A stretch of 64,000 nucleotides of DNA, from the NCBI RefSeq assembly GCF_009755665.1, contig NZ_CP046622.1:3720001-3784000 (forward strand). The letters are read 5' to 3'. This document shows, piece after piece, positions 20,765 through 29,849 of this stretch. Every line of letters starts with the position of its first letter. The first letter of the stretch is position 1. Source of the stretch: Variovorax paradoxus (GTDB lineage: Bacteria > Pseudomonadota > Gammaproteobacteria > Burkholderiales > Burkholderiaceae_C). The translations under genes and the position numbers were made by a program. Under the pieces are notes generated by a model. It was not told where the DNA came from and searched no databases. It saw only the letters and a program-made list of their open reading frames with translations.

Positions 20765-23700
20765 ATGTCCATTCACGCCGCACTCCACCACGTCACCCAC
20801 TACAAATACGACCGCCTGGTGCAGTTGGGACCGCAGGTCGTGCGCTTGCGTCCCGCACCGCATTGCCGCAGCAACGTCATCTCGTATTCGCTCAAGGTCG
20901 AGCCGGCCGAGCACTTCGTCAACTGGATGCAGGACCCGTTCGCCAATTACCAGGCGCGGCTCGTGTTTCCCGAGAAGACGCGCGAGTTCAAGGTCACGGT
21001 CGACCTGGTGGTCGAAATGGCGGTCTACAACCCGTTCGACTTCTTCCTCGAGCCGCAGGCCGAGAACTTTCCGTTCAAGTACACCGCCTCGCAGGCCGAA
21101 GAACTCGCGCCCTACCTGGTCACCGAAGAAGCCACGCCGCTCGTTTCGGCCTACCTCGACAAGATCGATCGCAAGGAACAGCGCACCATCGACTTCCTGG
21201 TCGGCCTCAACCAGCAGGTCCAGAAAGACGTCAACTACCTGATCCGCATGGAGCCCGGTGTGCAGACGCCGGAAGAAACGCTCACCAACGGCAGCGGCTC
21301 GTGCCGCGACTCGGGGTGGCTCCTGGTGCAGCTGCTGCGCCACTGCGGCCTGGCGGCGCGTTTCGTCTCGGGCTACCTGATCCAGCTGACCCCCGACGTG
21401 AAGGCGCTCGACGGCCCGAGCGGTACCACGGTCGATTTCACCGACCTGCACGCCTGGTGCGAAGTGTTCCTGCCGGGCGCGGGGTGGATCGGCCTGGACG
21501 CCACGTCGGGCCTCATGGCCGGCGAAGGCCACATTCCGCTCGCCTGCACGCCCACGCCTTCAAGCGCGGCGCCCATCGAGGGCGGCGTCGACGAATCGGA
21601 GGTCGAGTTCGGCCATGAGATGAAGGTCACGCGCATCTACGAATCGCCGCGCGTCACCAAGCCCTACACCGAAGAGCAATGGGCCGAAGTGCTCGCGCTC
21701 GGCGGCGCGGTCGATGCGCGCCTGAAGGCCGGCGACGTGCGGCTCACCATGGGTGGCGAGCCGACGTACGTGGCCACCAGCGACCGCGACGCGCCCGAGT
21801 GGAACACCGATGCGCTCGGCCCCACGAAACGCGGCTATGCCACGGAGCTCGTCCACAGGCTGCGCGCCGAATACGGCCAAGGCGGTTTTCTCCATTTCGG
21901 CCAAGGCAAGTGGTACCCGGGCGAGCAACTGCCGCGCTGGGCGCTGTCGATCTTCTGGCGTGCCGACGGCCAGGCGCTCTGGCACAACCCCGAACTCTTT
22001 GCCGACGAGCGCGTGCCCACGCACTACACGAGCGAAGATGCGCGCCGCTTCACTACCGTGCTGGCGCACAAGCTCGGCATTACCGAGCGCTACGTCCAGC
22101 CCGGCTACGAAGACGTCTACTACTACCTGTGGCGCGAACGCCGCCTGCCGGTGAATGTCGACCCCTTCGAATCGAAGCTCGACGACGAACTCGAGCGCGT
22201 TCGCCTGCGACGCGTGTTCACGCAGAAGCTCGACGCGGTCATCGGCTACATGCTGCCGCTCGAGCCTGGCAACGCCGATGCCGATGCGCCCGCGCTCGCA
22301 GGCCCGGGCTGGAAAACCGGCCCCTGGTTCCTGCGCGACGACCGGCTCTACCTGATCCCGGGCGATTCGCCCATGGGCTACCGGCTGCCGCTCGATTCGC
22401 AGCCCTGGGCCAACAAGGGCGACTACCCCTACCTGGTCGAGCGCGACCCGACCGCGCCGCGCGCCGCGTTGCCGACCTCGGCCGATTACCGCGCGCGCTA
22501 CGCTGTGCCTGGCGGTGGCGCAACCGGAGCCGACCTTGGCGCCGTGCCCTACGAATTTGGCGCGCCGCCCGTGGTGCCCGCCTCCCTGCGCATGCAGTCG
22601 CCCGGCGGCAGCGCAGCCTCGAGCGGCGATGCGGCTAGCGGCGATGCAGCCAAAGCCGCAGACTCCTCCACGAATCCGGCCACCCGCCAGCCCCTGCGCG
22701 GCGAATCGGCCCATTGGGTCACGCGCACCGCGCTGTGCGTCGAAGTGCGCGACCCGCGCCGTGCCAACGGCCCCGCGGCCGAGAAAAAGGGCAACGCCTC
22801 GGGCGTGCTGTACGTCTTCATGCCGCCGCTCGCGCGGCTGGAAGACTATCTCGACCTGGTCGCGGCCGTCGAAGCCACGGCCGAGCAGCTCGGCATGCGC
22901 ATCGTGATGGAAGGCTATCCGCCGCCGCGCGACCCGCGCCTGAAAATGCTGGCCGTCACCCCCGACCCAGGCGTGATCGAAGTCAACATCCATCCGGCCC
23001 ACAACTGGAAGGAACTGGTGGACCACACCGAGTTTCTCTACAACGCCGCGTTCGAAACCCGCCTCTCGGCCGAGAAGTTCATGACCGACGGCCGCCACAC
23101 CGGCACCGGCGGCGGCAACCACTTCGTGATGGGCGGCGCCACGCCGGCCGACAGTCCCTTCCTGCGCCGGCCCGAGCTGCTGGCCAGCCTGCTGCTCTAC
23201 TGGCACAACCATCCGTCGCTGAGCTACCTGTTCTCGGGCATGTTCATCGGCCCGACCAGCCAGGCGCCGCGCGTGGACGAAGCGCGCAACGACCAGGTCT
23301 ACGAGCTTGAAATCGCCTTGAAGGAAATTGCGAGAAACCGCGAAATCCACGGCCAGAACATGCCGGCCTGGCTGGTCGACCGCACGCTGCGCAACATCCT
23401 GATCGACGTGTCGGGCAACACGCACCGGAGCGAGTTCTGCATCGACAAGCTCTACTCGCCCGACTCGAGCACCGGCCGCCTGGGCCTGCTCGAACTGCGC
23501 GCCTTCGAAATGCCTCCGCATGCGCGCATGAGCATTGCGCAGCAGCTACTGATCCGCGCACTGGTGGCGCGCTTCTGGGACGACCCGTACAAGGCACCCG
23601 TCACGCGCTGGGGCACCGAGCTGCACGACCGCTTCCTGCTGCCGACCTTCGTCAAGATGGACTTCGACGACGTGATCAGCGAAATGCGCCAGGCCGGTTT

Positions 23701-24292
23701 CGCGTTCGACATCGACTGGTTCGCGCCGCACTTCGAGTTCCGCTTTCCGCTGGTGGGCCAGGTGCAGGCCATGGGCGTGGAGCTCTCGCTGCGCAACGCG
23801 CTGGAGCCTTGGCATGTGATGGGCGAGGAAGGCTCGGCCGGCGGCACGGTGCGCTATGTCGACTCGTCGCTCGAACGCATCGAGGTGCGCGTGACCGGCC
23901 TGAACGAAAGCCGCCACGTGATCACCGTCAACGGCAAGGTGCTGCCGCTGCAACCCACCGGCACCGTGGGCGAGTTTGTGGCGGGCGTGCGCTACAAGGC
24001 CTGGAACCCGCCTTCGGCGCTGCATCCGAGCATCGGCGCCCACGCACCGCTCACCTTCGACATCGTCGACACCTGGATGAAGCGCTCGTTGGGCGGCTGC
24101 CAGTACTACGTGGCCCACCCGGGCGGGCGCAACTACGACACCCTGCCGGTCAACGCCTACGAGGCGGAAAGCCGCCGCATGTCGCGTTTTGCGCGCATGG
24201 GCCACACGCCTGGCCTGATGCGCACGCCGCCGGCCACCATCGAGCTCGCGGGCAGCCGCGAATTCCCGTTCACCCTCGATTTGCGGCGGTGA
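20765..24292 (+). CDS. Giant transglutaminase-like DUF2126 protein
   Basis: A 1175-residue protein. The N-terminal part (about 1-290) is a transglutaminase-like domain with a bacterial N-terminal beta region; the triad is Cys180 (GSGSCRDSGW), His229 (DLHAWCEVF) and Asp245 (IGLDATSG). The remaining 850 residues match the DUF2126 type, with VRLTMGGEPTYVATSDRD near 325 and an unassigned C-terminal half. The ATG at 20765 (MSIHAALHHVTHYKYD) was chosen because family homology starts there; earlier ATGs would add up to 26 residues. No signal peptide. First gene of the plus-strand locus, divergent from comEC. It may cleave or form isopeptide bonds in partnership with the ATP-grasp enzymes; this is inference. 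Confidence 0.88.
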   Translation: MSIHAALHHVTHYKYDRLVQLGPQVVRLRPAPHCRSNVISYSLKVEPAEHFVNWMQDPFANYQARLVFPEKTREFKVTVDLVVEMAVYNPFDFFLEPQAENFPFKYTASQAEELAPYLVTEEATPLVSAYLDKIDRKEQRTIDFLVGLNQQVQKDVNYLIRMEPGVQTPEETLTNGSGSCRDSGWLLVQLLRHCGLAARFVSGYLIQLTPDVKALDGPSGTTVDFTDLHAWCEVFLPGAGWIGLDATSGLMAGEGHIPLACTPTPSSAAPIEGGVDESEVEFGHEMKVTRIYESPRVTKPYTEEQWAEVLALGGAVDARLKAGDVRLTMGGEPTYVATSDRDAPEWNTDALGPTKRGYATELVHRLRAEYGQGGFLHFGQGKWYPGEQLPRWALSIFWRADGQALWHNPELFADERVPTHYTSEDARRFTTVLAHKLGITERYVQPGYEDVYYYLWRERRLPVNVDPFESKLDDELERVRLRRVFTQKLDAVIGYMLPLEPGNADADAPALAGPGWKTGPWFLRDDRLYLIPGDSPMGYRLPLDSQPWANKGDYPYLVERDPTAPRAALPTSADYRARYAVPGGGATGADLGAVPYEFGAPPVVPASLRMQSPGGSAASSGDAASGDAAKAADSSTNPATRQPLRGESAHWVTRTALCVEVRDPRRANGPAAEKKGNASGVLYVFMPPLARLEDYLDLVAAVEATAEQLGMRIVMEGYPPPRDPRLKMLAVTPDPGVIEVNIHPAHNWKELVDHTEFLYNAAFETRLSAEKFMTDGRHTGTGGGNHFVMGGATPADSPFLRRPELLASLLLYWHNHPSLSYLFSGMFIGPTSQAPRVDEARNDQVYELEIALKEIARNREIHGQNMPAWLVDRTLRNILIDVSGNTHRSEFCIDKLYSPDSSTGRLGLLELRAFEMPPHARMSIAQQLLIRALVARFWDDPYKAPVTRWGTELHDRFLLPTFVKMDFDDVISEMRQAGFAFDIDWFAPHFEFRFPLVGQVQAMGVELSLRNALEPWHVMGEEGSAGGTVRYVDSSLERIEVRVTGLNESRHVITVNGKVLPLQPTGTVGEFVAGVRYKAWNPPSALHPSIGAHAPLTFDIVDTWMKRSLGGCQYYVAHPGGRNYDTLPVNAYEAESRRMSRFARMGHTPGLMRTPPATIELAGSREFPFTLDLRR

Positions 24293-24375
24293 AGGGCCGT
24301 AAAGCCACCCAAGGGGACATTTAGCACATTGCCCGCCACCTCACCCGGTGACGGCAATGTGACAATCCAACCCCT

Positions 24376-27129
24376 GTGGACCCTTTGAACGAATCCCTGT
24401 TCGACGCCCAGGCGCTGGAATTTCCGGCCGCCCTGGCGTCTGCGCTCGCGCCGGCCGCCCTGCCCGGCCACTTCGACGAACTGCGCGGCCAGGCCACGCT
24501 CGCCGCGCCGCCGCGCCAGGTCGCCGGCGTAGCCCCGGCGGTGGCCACGCCGCCCGCGCTCTACGATGCGGCGGCCGAGCGGCCCGCGCTTGCACCGAAT
24601 CCGTCGCAGGCCCAATTCCAGACGCAGACACAGACCCAGGTTCTTCAGCAACCGCAGCCCTCCAACGAGAAGCCGCCCCTCACGCCGGCCTGGAACGCTT
24701 TCTTTGAGCAGCTCGGCCCAGGCGGGTTTGGCGACCTGCCGCGGCGGGCGGTCAACCTCGAACGGCAGATCCGCGACAACGGCGTTACCTACAACGTCTA
24801 CGCCGACGCCAACGGTCCGCAGCGCCCGTGGTCGCTCGACCTGTTCCCGCTGATCGTCTCGCCCGAAAGCTGGAACCAGATCGAAACCGGCGTGCTGCAG
24901 CGGGTGCGCGTGCTCGACCGCGTCATGGCCGACGTCTACGGTCCGCAGCAACTGCTGAGCGAAGGCCTCCTGCCGCCGGCGCTGGTGCGCGGGCACCCCG
25001 GCTACCTGCGCGCGCTGCACGGCGTGAAGCCGCCGGGCGACACCTGGCTGCACATCGCGGCCTTCGACCTCGCCCGCGGGCCCGACGGCAACTGGTGGGT
25101 GGTGTCGCAGCGCACGCAGGCGCCTTCGGGCCTGGGCTATCTGCTCGAAAACCGGCTTGCCATCACGCGCCAGTTTCCGCAGGCCTTCGAGGCGCTGCAG
25201 GTGCAGCGCCTGGCCGCCACCTACAGCGCCATGATGGACGGCCTGCAGCGCATGTGCCCGGCCGGGGTGCCGCCGCACATTGCGCTGCTCACCCCAGGCC
25301 CCTACAACGAAACCTATTTCGAGCACGCGTACCTGGCGCGCTATCTCGGCGTGACGCTGGTCGAGGGCAGCGACCTCACGGTGCGCGACCAGCGGCTCTA
25401 CCTCAAGACACTGCAGGGCCTGCGCCCGGTTCACGGTCTCATCAAGCGGCTGGACGACCAGTTCCTCGACCCGCTCGAACTGCGCCCTGATTCCACGCTG
25501 GGCGTGCCGGGCCTGCTGCAGGCCATTCGAGCCGGCAACGTGCTTGTGGCCAACATGCCGGGGTCGGCGTTTCTCGAATCGCCCGCGCTGCTGGGCTTCT
25601 TGCCGGGACTCGCGCGCCGCCTGATCGGCGAAAAGCTCAAGCTGCCGGCGCTGCCGACCTGGTGGTGCGGCGAGCGCGCCGCGCTAGAAGCGGTACTGCC
25701 GCAGTTGGGCGAGTGCGCCATCAAGCCGACCTACCCCGGGTTCGACGGGCAGACCAGCTTCGACGCGGTGCTCGGCAGCGAACTGAGCCGGCGCCAACTC
25801 GACGAATGGGCCGGCCGCATCGTGCGGGACGGCGAAGCCCACACCATCCAGAGCTACCTGCCGCTGTCGCAGATGCCCACCTGGGCCAATGACCTGGGGC
25901 CGGGCCACATTGCGCCGCGCGCGATGCTACTGCGCGTTTTCGCGGTGAGCGACGGCGCGCAGTCATGGCGGGTGCTGCCCGGCGGGCTGGCACGGCTTGC
26001 GGGCCGCGATGCGCAAATCGCCTCCATGCAGCGCGGCGGCAGCAGCGCCGACGTGTGGGTGCAAACGCACGGCGAAGTCGACCGCACCACGCTGCTGCAG
26101 CCGCATGCCACGCCGGCTTCGCTCGCGCGGCACCGTGCGCCGGTCACCAGCCGTGCGGCCGAGAACATGTTCTGGCTCGGCCGCTATACCGAGCGGGCGG
26201 AAAACGCGGTGCGGCTCGCGCGCCTCACGCTCAACCTCCTGGGAAGCGAAGACCAGTCTTCGCGCCCGCTGCTCGACTGGCTGCATCGCATGGCCTTGCG
26301 CAATGCGCTGGTGCCGGCGGGCGTGCCCAGCGCGCCGCAATCGCGCCGGGTGTTCGAGCGCGCGCTGATTGCCGAGCTCGGCGATGTGGAGCGCGGCGGA
26401 AGCGTGGGCTTCAGCCTGCTCTGCATCCGGCAGGCCGCCGCCGCCGTGCGCGAGCGGCTCTCGCAGGACAACTGGAACCAGATTGTGCGCGCCGAAGCCG
26501 AGTTTCTGCGGCGCGCTGCCGAGCAGGCCGGCGAAGGCAGCTTTGCCACCGGCGCCGCGCTGCGCGCCCTCGAATCCGCAAGCACCGCACTCGCCGCCAT
26601 GACCGGCGCGCAGACCGACCGCATGACACGCGACGACGCCTGGCGCCTGCTGTCGATCGGCCGCCACATCGAGCGGCTGGGCTTTCTTTCGAACGCGATG
26701 GAGGCCGGCTTCGAGAATGGAGCGGTGCACGAGGTGAGCGGCTTCGAAGCCATGGTGGCGCTGTTCGACAGCACCATCACCTTCCACGCCCGCTACCAGC
26801 AGCGGCGCGATGTGGCCACGCTGGTCGACCTGCTGGTGCTCGATGCCGAGAACCCGCGCTCGCTGGCGTGGGTCACGCAAACACTGCGCGGGCGCATTGC
26901 GCGCCTTGCGGGCAGCGCACCCGGCAAGCTCACCGCACTGTCTTACGAACTGCCCGATCCCGCGACCTGGACGCTCGAGCATCTCTGCGCGGCCGGCGCC
27001 GATGCCGACTACCCCGCACTGGTCCAGCTTCTCGCCAGCTGCGAGACGGCGGCCTACCATGTGTCCGACGCCATCGGTACGCGCTATTTCACGCTCACGT
27101 CGGAATCGCTGCGTTCGGTCGGCGCCTGA
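24376..27129 (+). CDS. Circularly permuted ATP-grasp and alpha-E fusion protein
   Basis: A 917-residue protein with a GTG start (GTGGACCCT). A low-complexity N-terminus contains QFQTQTQTQ and PQPS runs (about 75-100). The ATP-grasp part covers about 110-580, with VVSQRTQAPSGLGYLLENRL, LLTPGPYNETYFEHAYLARY and IKRLDDQFLDPLELRP matching the stand-alone paralogue at 16593-18092. The alpha-E part begins at AAENMFWLGRYTERAENAVR (about 594) and runs to the end. The fusion shows that ligase and alpha-E proteins work together. It starts 83 bp after the DUF2126 gene, in the same likely operon. Confidence 0.9.
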   Translation: MDPLNESLFDAQALEFPAALASALAPAALPGHFDELRGQATLAAPPRQVAGVAPAVATPPALYDAAAERPALAPNPSQAQFQTQTQTQVLQQPQPSNEKPPLTPAWNAFFEQLGPGGFGDLPRRAVNLERQIRDNGVTYNVYADANGPQRPWSLDLFPLIVSPESWNQIETGVLQRVRVLDRVMADVYGPQQLLSEGLLPPALVRGHPGYLRALHGVKPPGDTWLHIAAFDLARGPDGNWWVVSQRTQAPSGLGYLLENRLAITRQFPQAFEALQVQRLAATYSAMMDGLQRMCPAGVPPHIALLTPGPYNETYFEHAYLARYLGVTLVEGSDLTVRDQRLYLKTLQGLRPVHGLIKRLDDQFLDPLELRPDSTLGVPGLLQAIRAGNVLVANMPGSAFLESPALLGFLPGLARRLIGEKLKLPALPTWWCGERAALEAVLPQLGECAIKPTYPGFDGQTSFDAVLGSELSRRQLDEWAGRIVRDGEAHTIQSYLPLSQMPTWANDLGPGHIAPRAMLLRVFAVSDGAQSWRVLPGGLARLAGRDAQIASMQRGGSSADVWVQTHGEVDRTTLLQPHATPASLARHRAPVTSRAAENMFWLGRYTERAENAVRLARLTLNLLGSEDQSSRPLLDWLHRMALRNALVPAGVPSAPQSRRVFERALIAELGDVERGGSVGFSLLCIRQAAAAVRERLSQDNWNQIVRAEAEFLRRAAEQAGEGSFATGAALRALESASTALAAMTGAQTDRMTRDDAWRLLSIGRHIERLGFLSNAMEAGFENGAVHEVSGFEAMVALFDSTITFHARYQQRRDVATLVDLLVLDAENPRSLAWVTQTLRGRIARLAGSAPGKLTALSYELPDPATWTLEHLCAAGADADYPALVQLLASCETAAYHVSDAIGTRYFTLTSESLRSVGA

Positions 27130-27158
27130 ACACGCCCTTTTTTGAAGGAGGCCGCAGC

Positions 27159-27962
27159 ATGCTTGCCAACCGCCGCATCACGTGGATCGCCGCCGGACTT
27201 GCTGCTCTTGCGCTGGCCGGTTGCGGCAAGCAGGAGCCTGTGACCGCCACTACGGCGCCAGCTCCGCCGGCGACAGCCCGCGTGCTGGTGGTCGGCACCG
27301 ATGCCGCCTACACCCCGTTCGAGTCGCAGAACGAAAAAGGCGAGATCGCCGGTTTCGACATCGATGTGGTCAAGGCGATCGCGGGCAAGGCGGGGTTCGA
27401 GGTGAAGTTCGTCAACACCCCGTGGGAAGGCATCTTCAACGCGCTCGACCAGGGCGACCGCGACCTGCTGGTGTCGGCCATTACCATCACCGGCGAGCGC
27501 CGCCAGACCATGGATTTTTCGAAGCCCTACTTCGAAGCCAAGCAACTCATCGCAGTCAGGCGCGATGCGCAGGTGGCCACGTTCGACGACGTCAAGGCCA
27601 TGAAGGTCGGCGTGCAGAACGGCACCACGGGCGACGAGGTGGTGGGCAAGCTCCAGGGCAAGTCGAGCGGCAACATCAAGCGCTTCGAGTCCACGCCGCT
27701 CGCGCTCAAGGAACTCGAAGCCGGCGGCGTGCAAGCCGTGGTGGCCGACAACGGCGTGGTGGAGCACTACCTTGCCAACAACCCTGGAGGCGGCTTCAAG
27801 ACGGTGAGCGATGCGGCCTTCCCGGTCGAGCAATACGGCATTGCGGTCAAGAAAGGCAATGCGGAACTCCTGGCCCGGATCAACAAGGGCCTGGACGACA
27901 TCAAGGCCGACGGCAGCTACGACAAGATCTACGCGGCGCATTTCGGCAGCGCGCCGAAGTAG
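27159..27962 (+). CDS. Orphan family-3 solute-binding lipoprotein
   Basis: A 267-residue periplasmic binding protein of the polar-amino-acid type. A lipobox LALAGCGK places the lipidated Cys at 22, followed by a short Thr/Ala/Pro linker. The binding domain shows GTDAAYTPFESQNEKGEIAG, FDIDVVKAIA and LVSAITITGERRQTMDFSKP. AAGGAGG gives a strong ribosome-binding site for ATG 27159. No permease or ATPase gene is adjacent, so it either shares a distant transporter or acts as a ligand sensor for the surrounding ligase and transglutaminase proteins. Lies 29 bp after the fusion gene and 16 bp before the second transglutaminase. Confidence 0.88.
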   Translation: MLANRRITWIAAGLAALALAGCGKQEPVTATTAPAPPATARVLVVGTDAAYTPFESQNEKGEIAGFDIDVVKAIAGKAGFEVKFVNTPWEGIFNALDQGDRDLLVSAITITGERRQTMDFSKPYFEAKQLIAVRRDAQVATFDDVKAMKVGVQNGTTGDEVVGKLQGKSSGNIKRFESTPLALKELEAGGVQAVVADNGVVEHYLANNPGGGFKTVSDAAFPVEQYGIAVKKGNAELLARINKGLDDIKADGSYDKIYAAHFGSAPK

Positions 27963-27978
27963 CCCCAGCAGGAACCCC

Positions 27979-28971
27979 ATGCTTCTTCACGTCACGCACG
28001 AAACCCGCTACGAGTATTCGCCCCCGGTCGAAACGGCGCAGCACCTGGCCCACCTGAAGCCGCTGGCCACCGCGTCGCAGCGGCTGGTGAGCCACAAGCT
28101 CGCCATAGAACCCCAGCCCGCGCAGCGCAACGAACTGCCCGACGTGTACGGCAACACCCGCGCCTTCTTTGCGCTCGAGGCCACGCACGACAGCCTCGTG
28201 GTCACCGCCGAAAGCGTGGTCGAAACCTCGGCGCCCGTGCTTTCGCCAGCTGTGGCGCGCGACCTGCCCTGGGAAGCCGTTCGCGAGCGTTTCCGATATC
28301 GCAAGGACGCCACCTTCGACCTCGCCTCCGAGTTCGTTTTTCCCTCGCCCTACGTGCCCCGCCACGACGACTTTGCGGCCTATGCGCGCGCAAGCTTCGC
28401 GCCCGAGCGGCCGACCTTCGACGTGGCGATGGACCTCACCGAGCGCATGTACCGCGACTTTGCCTACGAGGCCGACAGCACGGAGATCAGCACCCCCGCC
28501 GTCGAGGCGCTCGCGCAGCGCAAGGGCGTGTGCCAGGATTTCGCCCACATCATGATTGCCTGCTTTCGCATGATGGGCCTGCCCGCGCGCTACGTGAGCG
28601 GCTACCTGCTCACGCAGCCGCCGCCCGGCCAGCCGCGGCTGGTGGGCGCCGACGCCTCGCACGCCTGGGTGTCTGTGTACCTGCCCGGCGAAGGCGACGG
28701 CCCCGAGAGCGCCGGCGGCTGGGCCGAGTTCGATCCCACCAACGGCCGCCAGCCGGGCGAAGACTACGTCGCGCTTGCCATCGGACGCGACTATTCCGAC
28801 GTGTCGCCCATGCGCGGCGTGCTGCACGGCGGCGCGCGCCACACGCTCAAGGTGGGCGTGACGGTGCAACCCATCGAAGAGCTGCGCACGCAGGCGGCGC
28901 AAGCGGCGCAGTCACAATCACAGACACAATCGCAAATTCAATCGCAACCCTCGGACAAGGATCTCCAATGA
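27979..28971 (+). CDS. Transglutaminase-like family protein
   Basis: A 330-residue protein with a bacterial transglutaminase-like N-terminal domain (HVTHETRYEYSPPVETAQH) and a core with Cys185 (KGVCQDFAH), His228 (DASHAWVSV) and Asp252 (EFDPTNG). In this family the fold usually serves as a cysteine protease or amidase. The C-terminus carries a Gln/Ser-rich run (AQSQSQTQSQIQSQ) like the tail of the ATP-grasp at 16593-18092. No signal peptide. Its stop overlaps the RidA start as ATGA, so the two are coupled. Confidence 0.88.
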   Translation: MLLHVTHETRYEYSPPVETAQHLAHLKPLATASQRLVSHKLAIEPQPAQRNELPDVYGNTRAFFALEATHDSLVVTAESVVETSAPVLSPAVARDLPWEAVRERFRYRKDATFDLASEFVFPSPYVPRHDDFAAYARASFAPERPTFDVAMDLTERMYRDFAYEADSTEISTPAVEALAQRKGVCQDFAHIMIACFRMMGLPARYVSGYLLTQPPPGQPRLVGADASHAWVSVYLPGEGDGPESAGGWAEFDPTNGRQPGEDYVALAIGRDYSDVSPMRGVLHGGARHTLKVGVTVQPIEELRTQAAQAAQSQSQTQSQIQSQPSDKDLQ

Positions 28972-29426
28972 GCGTTTACGACAAGCTTTCCAGCCTCGGC
29001 ATCACCCTCCCCCCGGTCGCCGCCCCCGCAGCAGCCTATGTGCCCTTCGTGCGCACCGGCAACCTGGTTTTCCTCTCGGGCCATATCGCCAAGAAGGACG
29101 GCAAGGTCTGGACCGGCCAGCTCGGCGCCGACATCAGCACCGAAGAAGGCAAGCAGGCCGCGCGCGCCATTGCCATCGACCTGCTGGGCACGCTGCACGC
29201 GGCCGTGGGCGACCTGAACAAGATCACGCGCATCGTCAAGGTCATGAGCCTGGTCAACTCCGTCGGCACCTTCACCGAGCAGCACCTGGTGACCAACGGC
29301 GCCAGCGAGCTTTTTGCCGAAGTGTTCGGCGCCGAGAAGGGCTCGCATGCGCGCAGCGCGTTCGGCGTGGCACAGGTGCCGCTGGGCGCCTGCGTCGAGA
29401 TCGACCTGGTTGCCGAAGTCGGCTGA
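28968..29426 (+). CDS. RidA family protein
   Basis: A 152-residue YjgF/YER057c/UK114-fold protein. Family features are NLVFLSGHIAKKDGKVWTGQ, a central helix (ARAIAIDLLGTLHAAVGDL) and the C-terminal HARSAFGVAQVPLGACVEID, with the Arg of HARSAFG near the expected ligand-binding position. Canonical RidA deaminates reactive enamines and imines; this longer subtype may differ. Translational overlap with the transglutaminase gene suggests use in the same pathway, perhaps clearing an imine by-product, but that is inference. Confidence 0.85.
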   Translation: MSVYDKLSSLGITLPPVAAPAAAYVPFVRTGNLVFLSGHIAKKDGKVWTGQLGADISTEEGKQAARAIAIDLLGTLHAAVGDLNKITRIVKVMSLVNSVGTFTEQHLVTNGASELFAEVFGAEKGSHARSAFGVAQVPLGACVEIDLVAEVG

Positions 29427-29450
29427 CGGATCCAGCGGGCAGCCACAGCC

Positions 29451-29849
29451 ATGAGCGTGCAGGCCCTGCGCTCTTCCTTCGGCAACAACTGCCACTGGTG
29501 CGGCTTGCCGATGGATTTTGCGGAGCCTCGCAGCAAGCCCGATTCGGCCACCATCGAGCACTTGAACGACTCGACGCTGGGCGGCGTTCGCAAGCAGAAG
29601 CACCGGCGCCTTGCCCACGCCATCTGCAACCACACGCGCAACGAGTTCAAGCTGCAGGCCGAACGGAATTTCGAGCGCTGGATTGCCGAGCGCCTCGAAC
29701 TCAGCCGCCTCTTTGGCGTTGCGGATCGCTCCGCCGCTGTGCCGGCCGCTATGCCGGCTGAGATGAGCCCCGCACCACCAGTTGCCCCGGCAGAAGCAGC
29801 TGGCGAGCCGCCACGTCCAGCCCCTGCAGCCGTTCAATCAGGCACGTAG
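29451..29849 (+). CDS. Small HNH-like zinc-site protein, function uncertain
   Basis: A 132-residue protein. A CHWCGLPM pair of cysteines (residues 15 and 18), TIEHLNDSTLGG and LAHAICNHTRNEF resemble the arrangement of HNH nucleases (Cys-x2-Cys, a central His-rich strand, then a Cys-Asn-x-x-Arg-Asn helix). The last 45 residues are an Ala/Pro-rich tail. The 3' 101 bp overlap the 3' end of lacI on the other strand, which may explain the compositional tail. A nuclease activity is plausible but not demonstrated. It follows ridA by 24 bp. Confidence 0.6.
   Translation: MSVQALRSSFGNNCHWCGLPMDFAEPRSKPDSATIEHLNDSTLGGVRKQKHRRLAHAICNHTRNEFKLQAERNFERWIAERLELSRLFGVADRSAAVPAAMPAEMSPAPPVAPAEAAGEPPRPAPAAVQSGT

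Noticed and set aside
27159..27962. Assigning the orphan binding protein to the transporter at 33.6-36.6 kb
   Set aside because: That operon already encodes its own binding protein (34382-35179), and the two proteins differ in anchoring and sequence.
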